Positions 1-4,260 of a stretch of 5,033 nt of DNA are shown here, in pieces. Source of the stretch: Leucobacter sp. UBA1945 (lineage in GTDB: Bacteria; Actinomycetota; Actinomycetes; Actinomycetales; Microbacteriaceae); NCBI GenBank assembly GCA_002336855.1, contig DDEV01000122.1, forward strand, positions 1 through 5,033. Direction: 5' to 3'. A program made the translations under genes and the position numbers. The notes under the pieces were generated by a model that made no database searches, had not been told where the DNA came from, and worked only from the letters and a program-made list of their open reading frames with translations. How positions within the stretch are numbered: position 1 is the stretch's first letter; every line of letters begins with the position of its first letter.

Positions 1-495
1 TGGCGCCTGAACGAGCGCCATTACGGCGCGTTGCAAGGCCTCGATAAGAGCGAGACCCTCGAGAAGTACGGCGAAGACCAGTTCATGGAGTGGCGTCGCT
101 CGTTCGATACTCCCCCACCGGTGCTCGACGATTCGAGCGAGTGGTCGCAGGCGAATGACCCGCGCTACGCAGATATCGACGGCGAACGCCCTCGCACCGA
201 GTGTTTGAAAGACGTCATCGACCGCCTGCTGCCCTATTGGAGCGATTCGGTGCTGCCCGACCTGAACTCGGGCAAGACCGTGCTCATCACAGCGCACGGC
301 AACTCGCTGCGCGCGCTCGTGAAGCACCTCGACGGCATCAGCGATGACGACATCGCCGGCCTGAACATTCCGACAGGCATGCCCCTCGTCTACGACATCG
401 ACGAGAGCGGCGCGGCTACCGGCCCGGGCCGCTACCTCGACCCCGAGGCGGCAGCGGCAGGCGCGGCAGCAGTCGCAGCGCAGGGTAAGCACTAG
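1..495 (+). CDS. gpmA: 2,3-bisphosphoglycerate-dependent phosphoglycerate mutase, 5'-truncated by the window edge
   Basis: Glycolytic/gluconeogenic enzyme of the cytosol that interconverts 3- and 2-phosphoglycerate through a phosphohistidine. The reading frame is open from base 1, so the first third, with the RHG motif carrying the phosphorylated His, lies outside the window. Visible family marks are LNERHYG in the first nine residues, whose Glu is the catalytic acid (Glu89 in E. coli dPGM), the WRRSFDTPPP stretch, and ITAHGNSLRALVKHL, with the second active-site His, about two thirds along. IPTGMPLVYDID and a GRYLDPEAAAAGAAA tail complete a normal C-terminus, with an Ala-rich end typical of high-GC actinobacterial versions. 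The 164 visible codons fit a full length near 245-250. A hairpin terminator follows the TAG stop. Nothing looks damaged. Family assignment is very secure; the symbol gpmA (also gpm1) is by homology. Confidence 0.95.
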   Translation, partial: WRLNERHYGALQGLDKSETLEKYGEDQFMEWRRSFDTPPPVLDDSSEWSQANDPRYADIDGERPRTECLKDVIDRLLPYWSDSVLPDLNSGKTVLITAHGNSLRALVKHLDGISDDDIAGLNIPTGMPLVYDIDESGAATGPGRYLDPEAAAAGAAAVAAQGKH

Positions 496-517
496 TAGTA
501 GCGTTCATATCGTCTCA

Positions 518-553
518 GGGGCCGGTCACCTAGTACTGGTGGCCGGCTCTTTG
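518..553 (+). terminator. Intrinsic terminator hairpin between convergent genes
   Basis: A ten-base-pair stem, GCCGGTCACC (521-530) against GGTGGCCGGC (538-547), contains nine Watson-Crick pairs and one G-U, around a seven-base TAGTACT loop. Three flanking bases on each side (518-520, 548-550) can add G-U/G-C pairs. The stem is followed by TCTTTGCG, a short T-run, so it best serves the phosphoglycerate mutase transcript. It lies between two convergent genes and may also hinder read-through from the minus strand, although no T-run follows in that direction. Confidence 0.75.
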
Positions 554-597
554 CGTTGCGTCAGGCTCAGCGGTGCGGAAATGATCGTCGCGAGCGC

Positions 598-1701
598 CTA
601 CAGTCGCTTCAGGCGCGGGATCTCGCGCGTGCGCCCAGCATCAGAGGGCACAATCACCTCTTGAGATGCGGCGATCTTCTCACCGTCTGAGAGTGCGACC
701 TCGAGCGGCGCATCTTCTGCCACCGAGCGTTTCAGCAACACGAGGGCGATCGCACCCCATTCGTAGTGCAGCGCCGAGCGCGTAATGCGCCCCACAGGGC
801 GCGCCTCTGGCTCTGCACCCGCGACATGCACCAGCGCCCCGACCTCGGGCAGCTGGCCGCCCGAACCGTCGAGATGCAGCAGCGCGAGGCGCCGCGGCGG
901 GTGGCCGAGGTTGTGCACCTTCGCAACCGTCTCTTGACCGCGGTAGCAGCCCTTGGTGAGGTGCACCGCGGTGCGCAGCCAGTCAAACTCGTGCGGAATC
1001 GCGCGACCGTCGACCTCTGCTCGCAGGCTCGGCCGCCAGGCGCGCACCTCGAGTGCGTCGAGCGCCATCGTGCCCGCGGCCTGCACCTCGCCACTCGAGA
1101 CGAGAGCCGTGACCGCCGGAAGATCCTCGCGCCGAAACACGAACTGCACCGCAGACCAGTCGACGCCCGCGTGCTCACCGCGCGCGTACTGCACACCGCC
1201 TCGCTGCACAGTCGCCCACGGGTCGGCCCACTCAACGACCGCGAGGTTCAAGGATCGCAACGCGCCGAGCGCACGGCCGCCGCCGAAGGCCACCACGGCA
1301 GCGTACTCATCGCTCACATCGGCAACCTCGACGCGCAGCGCAAAGCGCATGCGACTCAGATACTCGGCGAGAGACTCAGCTTGGCCCTCATCGACGAGCA
1401 GCCATGCCCGTTCACCGTCATCGACCAGCCTGATCGCCTGCTCGATGCGCCCCTGCTGATCGAGCAGCAGAGTCTCAACTGACTCGCCAGGCCGCAGGCC
1501 AGTGAGCTGCTGACTCGTCATCGAGTGCAACCAGCTCAGTCGATCTGGTCCCGCGACCGTAACTACACCGCGGTGGGCAAGGCTTACGATCGCGTTGCCC
1601 TCGTCGAGCGAACGCTGCTCGGCCAACGGTGCTCCGCAATGCGCGATCGCGCCATCAGCAGCGACCGCGCCGTTCAGAGCGAGAAACGCATCATCGCTCA
1701 C
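598..1701 (-). CDS. ygfZ: YgfZ/GcvT-domain folate-binding protein
   Basis: Member of the YgfZ/CAF17 family, a relative of the aminomethyltransferase GcvT. It is known from E. coli and mitochondria to bind folate and support assembly or repair of certain Fe-S enzymes, in the cytosol. The diagnostic signature K-G-C-Y-R-G-Q-E lies at residues 250-257 with its conserved Cys intact. The N-terminal folate-binding fold is seen as SLAHRGVVTVAGPDRLSWLH (about 40-59), then MTSQQ, and LLLDQQGRIEQA (78-89). The C-terminal barrel follows at about 265-345. At 367 residues the length is normal for actinobacterial members. The start is a GTG 11 bases after the stop of a 36-codon upstream gene; no good ribosome binding site is visible, so translation may be coupled to that gene. 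An ATG start would fall inside the conserved domain (Met61), which supports the GTG. It converges on the phosphoglycerate mutase gene. Family is certain; its client enzymes here are unknown. Confidence 0.92.
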   Translation of the reverse strand: MSDDAFLALNGAVAADGAIAHCGAPLAEQRSLDEGNAIVSLAHRGVVTVAGPDRLSWLHSMTSQQLTGLRPGESVETLLLDQQGRIEQAIRLVDDGERAWLLVDEGQAESLAEYLSRMRFALRVEVADVSDEYAAVVAFGGGRALGALRSLNLAVVEWADPWATVQRGGVQYARGEHAGVDWSAVQFVFRREDLPAVTALVSSGEVQAAGTMALDALEVRAWRPSLRAEVDGRAIPHEFDWLRTAVHLTKGCYRGQETVAKVHNLGHPPRRLALLHLDGSGGQLPEVGALVHVAGAEPEARPVGRITRSALHYEWGAIALVLLKRSVAEDAPLEVALSDGEKIAASQEVIVPSDAGRTREIPRLKRL

Positions 1702-1712
1702 GCGAGCGCTCG

Positions 1713-1823
1713 CTACTGCTGGCCCTTGAAGAGCTTGTAGATGACCGTGCCCGAGACCCAGGCGATAGCCACACCGGCGAGGCCAAGAAGGCCGAGGAAG
1801 AAGAGTTCGAGTGCAAGAAGCAT
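1713..1823 (-). CDS. 36-residue single-span membrane peptide, conserved-type hypothetical
   Basis: A complete small gene: ATG, 36 codons, TAG. The product starts MLLALELFFLGLLGLAG and continues as hydrophobic sequence to about residue 28, then ends in the basic tail YKLFKGQQ. That is a single transmembrane helix with a positively charged end, which would favour the N-terminus outside and the tail in the cytoplasm. Codons mostly end in C or G (ctc, ttc, ggc, gtc), as in neighbouring genes, which supports real coding. There is no Shine-Dalgarno; instead a TAGACT hexamer sits six bases before the ATG, as expected for a leaderless message. Its stop lies 11 bases before the ygfZ start on the same strand, so the two are probably co-transcribed. 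I do not recognise the family and propose no function. The alternative is chance, which the codon pattern and tight packing make less likely. Confidence 0.7.
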   Translation of the reverse strand: MLLALELFFLGLLGLAGVAIAWVSGTVIYKLFKGQQ

Positions 1824-1829
1824 GCGGCT

Positions 1830-1835
1830 AGTCTA
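1830..1835 (-). promoter_or_regulatory. Candidate -10 element for a leaderless small membrane peptide–ygfZ transcript
   Basis: On the minus strand TAGACT matches the TANNNT core of actinobacterial -10 elements and is followed by AGCCGC and then the ATG of the 36-codon gene. This spacing would start transcription at or near the A of the ATG, giving a leaderless mRNA, in line with the missing ribosome binding site. No convincing -35 is visible at 16-18 bp. A single hexamer is weak evidence alone. Confidence 0.4.
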
Positions 1836-1883
1836 TCGCGGCTTCAGCGAGGCGCGTGGCAGACCTGCGCGCGGACACACGAA

Positions 1884-2165
1884 CTAGACGAGCAGCCCGA
1901 TCACATCGATCACGGCGATGATCAGGACGCTGCCGGCGACGCTAAACGAGGTGCGCGTAATGAACCCCTCGCGCTGCGCCGTGCCGAGCTGCAGCGCGAA
2001 CGTGACGAGCGTGCTCAGCCCGACGGTGAACACGAGCCAGTGAAACCGCTGCTCTCCCGTCACCAGCACGGTGACGAGCACTCCGAGCACCGCGGCAACG
2101 GCCCATGCGGTCAGCATGCGGCCGATATGCCATGGGTGCTTCTGCGGCACTGGGAGTTCGCTCAC
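1884..2165 (-). CDS. Small three-helix integral membrane protein, unknown function
   Basis: A 93-residue protein that I do not recognise. After a polar N-terminus (SELPVPQKHPWHIGR) come three predicted transmembrane helices: about residues 18-37, 41-61 and 74-93. They are joined by short loops, including the basic/polar TAQREGFITRT (62-72). The third helix contains a buried Asp (Asp87), and the protein ends immediately after it. The frame stays open upstream to an ATG at 2375, but I chose the GTG at 2165 because GAGGA (2173-2177, minus strand) lies seven bases before it, and a second GTG two codons earlier is too close to that site. Residues upstream of this start look unlike a protein domain or signal peptide. 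The gene lies 60 bp upstream of the 36-codon gene on the same strand and could share a transcript with it and ygfZ. Small uncharacterised membrane proteins of this size are common in Microbacteriaceae (general knowledge). Confidence 0.8.
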   Translation of the reverse strand: MSELPVPQKHPWHIGRMLTAWAVAAVLGVLVTVLVTGEQRFHWLVFTVGLSTLVTFALQLGTAQREGFITRTSFSVAGSVLIIAVIDVIGLLV

Positions 2166-2323
2166 GCTCACATCCTCGCATACTCCGGCTCGAACTCGCA
2201 GGCGAGCGAGGTCTTCTGAAAGTCCGGTGAGGCGGCATGGACTGGCGGGATCACGCATCGCGAGCCGCGCGACACTGGTCGCACCGGTGAGGTCGAGTGG
2301 CATACGGCTCGTGTGGTCTGCAG

Positions 2324-2394
2324 TGCGTATGAGATATGCGCTGCGTACGAGAACTTCAGCCAGAATCTCGCACATATTGCATATCTCGCACGCA
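2324..2394. repeat. Four 12-bp motifs, two inverted pairs at 18-bp period: candidate operator array
   Basis: Two + strand copies, TGCGTATGAGAT (2324-2335) and TGCGTACGAGAA (2342-2353), start exactly 18 bp apart. Two minus-strand copies lie to the right: TATGTGCGAGAT (2365-2376) and TGCGTGCGAGAT (2383-2394), again 18 bp apart. The shared core is GTRYGAGAW. As an inverted repeat, the outer arms 2324-2339 and 2379-2394 pair at 14 of 16 positions plus one G-T. Such spacing (close to two helical turns) and symmetry is what cooperative binding of a dimeric repressor or activator would use. The array ends two bases before a TACAGT hexamer preceding the ATG at 2408, so it could control that start, or transcription leftwards to the membrane-protein gene. 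It does not match CIRCE, HAIR, LexA or NrdR boxes. The bound protein is unknown. Confidence 0.55.
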
Positions 2395-2395
2395 A

Positions 2396-2401
2396 TACAG
2401 T
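2396..2401 (+). promoter_or_regulatory. Possible leaderless -10 before a nine-codon dead-end ORF
   Basis: TACAGT fits TANNNT and is followed by GATGGC and then ATG at 2408, the same six-base spacing as at the 36-codon gene on the other strand. The ATG opens MSNPQIRMM and stops at TAG 2435-2437. No Shine-Dalgarno is present. A TTGCAT -35 candidate at 2377-2382 is too close (13-bp spacer), so only the -10 resemblance supports this site. Confidence 0.25.
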
Positions 2402-2433
2402 GATGGCATGTCGAACCCCCAAATTCGGATGAT

Positions 2434-2468
2434 GTAGACAGTTACCGGACTCCAGTGGTTCCGTCTAC
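2434..2468. repeat. Imperfect inverted repeat (GTAGAC ... GTCTAC)
   Basis: GTAGAC (2434-2439) is perfectly inverted at 2463-2468. Inside, ACC (2444-2446) can pair with GGT (2457-2459), leaving an asymmetric internal loop and a ten-base apical loop. No T-run follows, so it is not a standard terminator. It could be an operator or a weak RNA hairpin, or arise by chance; the symmetry is the only evidence. Confidence 0.3.
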
Positions 2469-2536
2469 TCAGCGATCTCCCGCGCCGGTGACCTCGTCCT
2501 ACACAACCTTCAGAGCACCCTGCAGGTGAAGCTCGC

Positions 2537-2566
2537 TTCGGCACGCAGGCGAGCGGGCCATAAGAT
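2537..2566 (+). promoter_or_regulatory. Probable glnR promoter
   Basis: TAAGAT (2561-2566) is a good -10 hexamer (five of six to TATAAT). TTCGGC (2537-2542) lies 18 bp upstream as a weak -35. Transcription would start near 2573, leaving a leader of about 38 bases that includes the strong ribosome binding site. The small inverted repeat GCTCGC/GCGAGC (2531-2554) overlaps the -35 and spacer and could be a regulator site. No GlnR box (GTNAC-N6-GNAAC) was found here. Confidence 0.5.
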
Positions 2567-2594
2567 GGAAGGCAGTCGACGCACGGTCTCGACA

Positions 2595-2604
2595 GAGGGG
2601 AGGG
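2595..2604 (+). promoter_or_regulatory. Strong ribosome binding site that fixes the GTG start of glnR
   Basis: GAGGGGAGGG, purine-rich and complementary to the 16S rRNA tail, lies six bases before the GTG at 2611. This sets the start of the regulator gene at a GTG with no competing in-frame ATG in the conserved N-terminus. Confidence 0.8.
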
Positions 2605-2610
2605 CACGCG

Positions 2611-3297
2611 GTGCAGCTGCTCTGCCTCACAGACACAGACCCGGCGATGGCGCTGCCCGGGCTCGATCTGTTGCCCCACGAGGTGCATCGCTCGCCGTTG
2701 AACGTGCGGCTCTCTATGGGAGCCGCAGCGCGCTTCGATCTGCTGCTCGTCGACGGCGTTCGCGACATCCGTGGCGCCCGCACCGCCTGCCTCGAACTCG
2801 CACCCGACTGCCCGGTGCCGCGTCTGCTGCTGTGTGGCGAGACGATGCTCGCGGTCGTCGCCCCCGAGTGGCAGATCAGCGACGTGATACTTCCCACCGC
2901 GACCCCCGCTGAGATCGAGCTGCGACTGCGTCTCGCCGCCGCCGGAACACCGACCGGAGCAGCGGCAGCCGGCTCTGCGCCTGCCGCGGTCAGCGCCGCC
3001 GGCGTAGTCATCGACGAGGGCAACTTCACCGCACGAGTGCACGACCGCCTGCTCGACCTCACCTACAAAGAGTTCGAACTGCTGCACTTTCTCACGAGCA
3101 ACTCAGGCCGGGTCTTCACACGCGAGCAGCTGCTCAGCGAGGTGTGGGGCACTGACTACTACGGAGGCACGCGCACCGTAGATGTGCACGTGCGACGCCT
3201 ACGCGCCAAGCTTGGCGAACAAGAGGGGCTCATAGGCACGGTTCGTGGCGTCGGCTATGGCTTTGCGCGCGGCCAAGAAGAGAGCGAAGAGCGATGA
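2611..3297 (+). CDS. glnR: GlnR-type orphan OmpR-family response regulator, global nitrogen regulator
   Basis: Cytosolic DNA-binding regulator. In streptomycetes, amycolatopsids and mycobacteria GlnR controls ammonium assimilation genes (glnA, amtB, nir) without a partner kinase. This 228-residue protein has the GlnR layout. An atypical receiver domain spans about 1-110, with FDLLLVDGVRD (Asp48 at the phosphorylation position). The usual second acidic pair at the N-terminus and the conserved Lys near VILPTATPAE (92-100) are missing. An Ala/Gly-rich linker (111-131) follows, then an OmpR winged helix (about 133-220): LTYKEFELL (150-158), GRVFTREQLLSEVWG (166-180), the recognition helix TRTVDVHVRRLRAKLG (187-202) and the wing IGTVRGVGYGF (208-218). 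Its four-base overlap with mshD mirrors the glnR-mshD pairing known from mycobacteria. Distinction from other OmpR regulators rests on the atypical receiver, the wing/helix wording and this neighbour. No histidine kinase gene is adjacent, which fits an orphan. Target genes here are inferred. Confidence 0.88.
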   Translation: MQLLCLTDTDPAMALPGLDLLPHEVHRSPLNVRLSMGAAARFDLLLVDGVRDIRGARTACLELAPDCPVPRLLLCGETMLAVVAPEWQISDVILPTATPAEIELRLRLAAAGTPTGAAAAGSAPAAVSAAGVVIDEGNFTARVHDRLLDLTYKEFELLHFLTSNSGRVFTREQLLSEVWGTDYYGGTRTVDVHVRRLRAKLGEQEGLIGTVRGVGYGFARGQEESEER

Positions 3298-4196
3298 CTG
3301 AAGCGACACAGGCGGCATATCTTTCGCCCGATGCCCGCAAGATTCTCGAAGAGGCGACGCATTACGACGGCACTCCCCCGGTCTCAGACCAGGCGCTGCT
3401 CGCCGTCACCCAGGGGCGTCGCCGGCTCTTCGAAGAGCCCGATGCGATCGGCATTATCGGCGAGGGCGAGCTCGACCTCGTCGTGCGCCCGACCGAGCGC
3501 GGCAAAGGGATCGGCCGGGCGCTGCTGCGCACGCTGCTTGGGAGCGACGAGGCCTCGACCGAGCTGCGCGCCTGGGCGCACGGCGAGAACCCCGCGGCGA
3601 CGGCCCTGCTGCGAAGCGCAGGGTTCGACCCCGTGCGCGAGCTGCTGCGACTCGCGCTCGGCCCAGCAACGCTCGATCAGGCGATCGGCGCTGCGAGGCG
3701 CCTGCCCGAGGGATTCGAGGTGCGGGCATACTCGCCCGGCGCCGAAGGTCACGCCGACCAGGCAGACGACTGGGTGCGCGTCAATGCCGCCGCGTTCGCG
3801 AGCCACCCCGAGCAGGGCCAGATGAGTCGCGCAGACTTCGACGCGCTGACGCGGGAGCCCTGGTTCGCCGCTGACGACCTGCGCCTCGCCTACGCCACGA
3901 GCGGCGAACGCCAGGGCGAGCTCGCCGGGTTCACCTGGGTCAAGACCGTGCAAGAGGGCAACACCACCGAGACCGAGCTCTACGTGCTCGGTGTCGATCC
4001 CACGTTCGCAGGTATCGGCCTGGGGGCCGCACTGCTCGGCGAAACGCTGCGACAGATGGCGACCCATCGCCCCAACCGCATCACCCTGTACGTCGACGGC
4101 GACAACACGAACGCCGTCGCGCTGTATGCGCGCGCGGGGTTCATGGTCGAACAGCGCAGCATGCAGTATTTGCGGGCCGCCACTCGACCCCGCTGA
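3294..4196 (+). CDS. mshD: Mycothiol synthase (acetyl-CoA:Cys-GlcN-Ins acetyltransferase)
   Basis: Cytosolic enzyme of the last step in mycothiol synthesis: transfer of acetyl from acetyl-CoA to Cys-GlcN-inositol, giving the main low-molecular-weight thiol of Actinobacteria. The 300 residues form two tandem GNAT domains, as in known MshD. The N-terminal copy has LDLVVRPTERGKGIGRALL (60-78, acetyl-CoA motif R-G-K-G-I-G) and NPAATALLRSAGF (99-111). The C-terminal, catalytic-type copy has the MshD hallmark NAAAFASHPEQGQ (164-176) and EPWF (188-191). It then has LYVLGVDPTFAGIGLGAALL (229-248) and LYVDGDNTNAVALYARAGF (265-283). Length is typical. The ATG overlaps the glnR stop as ATGA, so translation is probably coupled and the pair forms an operon. 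The stop codon overlaps a candidate PHO box serving ppk1. No damage is seen. Confidence 0.95.
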   Translation: MTEATQAAYLSPDARKILEEATHYDGTPPVSDQALLAVTQGRRRLFEEPDAIGIIGEGELDLVVRPTERGKGIGRALLRTLLGSDEASTELRAWAHGENPAATALLRSAGFDPVRELLRLALGPATLDQAIGAARRLPEGFEVRAYSPGAEGHADQADDWVRVNAAAFASHPEQGQMSRADFDALTREPWFAADDLRLAYATSGERQGELAGFTWVKTVQEGNTTETELYVLGVDPTFAGIGLGAALLGETLRQMATHRPNRITLYVDGDNTNAVALYARAGFMVEQRSMQYLRAATRPR

Positions 4197-4209
4197 ACAG
4201 CAAGTGAAC
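4188..4209 (-). promoter_or_regulatory. Candidate PHO box (two 11-bp direct repeat units) upstream of ppk1
   Basis: Read on the minus strand, GTTCACTTGCT (4199-4209) is followed without a gap by GTTCAGCGGGG (4188-4198). Against the Streptomyces PhoP direct-repeat consensus G(G/T)TCAYYYR(G/C)G they match at 10 and 9 of 11 positions. A much weaker third unit, ATTGCGTTCGC, precedes them (4210-4220). The two units overlap the mshD stop and would lie about 50-75 bp before the ppk1 start, a normal position for an activator. PhoP control of ppk is established in Streptomyces; its use here, and in this orientation, is inference. Confidence 0.5.
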
Positions 4210-4248
4210 GCGAACGCAATCTCGGCCTCATTCGCGCTCGGCGACTGA

Positions 4249-4254
4249 CACAAT
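4249..4254 (+). promoter_or_regulatory. Candidate -10 for leaderless ppk1 transcript
   Basis: CACAAT (four of six to TATAAT, with the key A at position 2 and T at position 6) is followed by AGAGCC and then the ppk1 ATG. No Shine-Dalgarno precedes that ATG, so a leaderless mRNA is a reasonable reading. The -35 is not obvious, as expected for an activator-dependent promoter. A perfect CGCGAA/TTCGCG inverted repeat (4209-4214 and 4231-4236) lies between this and the candidate PHO box. Confidence 0.4.
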
Positions 4255-4260
4255 AGAGCC

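Larger units (their letters stand above)
2166..2610. other. Divergent intergenic region with regulatory-looking structure but no supported gene
   Basis: About 445 bp between the divergently read membrane-protein gene and glnR. No open frame here gives a recognisable protein. From left to right it contains: the ribosome binding site of the minus-strand gene (2173-2177); roughly 145 bp with no visible signal (2178-2323); an array of four 12-base motifs (2324-2394); a TACAGT hexamer six bases before an ATG that opens only nine codons (2408-2437); an imperfect hairpin with GTAGAC/GTCTAC ends (2434-2468); a small GCTCGC/GCGAGC inverted repeat (2531-2554); and the probable glnR promoter and ribosome binding site (2537-2604). 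The stretch around 2320-2440 is visibly more A+T-rich than the surrounding genes, as expected of a promoter region or of a scar from gene loss or transfer. Confidence 0.6.

Noticed and set aside
766..1482. Long + strand frame opposite ygfZ
   Set aside because: An antisense shadow of a high-GC gene; the translation is Arg/His/Ala-rich with no domain, while the minus strand carries an intact YgfZ signature.
1836..1883. GCGCG/CGCGC stem after the 93-residue protein as a terminator
   Set aside because: No T-run follows and the stem is short; in this base composition such pairs are expected by chance.
2166..2375. Upstream extension of the 93-residue membrane protein to the ATG at 2303 or 2375
   Set aside because: Neither ATG has a ribosome binding site or leaderless-type hexamer. 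The added residues show no domain or signal peptide, and the extension to 2375 runs through the operator array. The GTG at 2165 has GAGGA at seven bases.
2168..2422. Minus-strand 84-codon frame ending in a plausible-looking C-terminus just before the membrane protein
   Set aside because: It has no recognisable domain, its first half is encoded by the repeat array, and it lacks a ribosome binding site. The tail alone is not enough support.
2411..2428. LexA/SOS box (TCGAAC ... ATTCGG)
   Set aside because: The actinobacterial box needs TCGAAC-N4-GTTCGA; here the right half is displaced and mismatched.
2441..2462. GlnR box upstream of glnR (GTTAC ... GTTCC)
   Set aside because: The half-sites are 12 bp apart instead of 6, and the second half does not fit GNAAC on the same strand.
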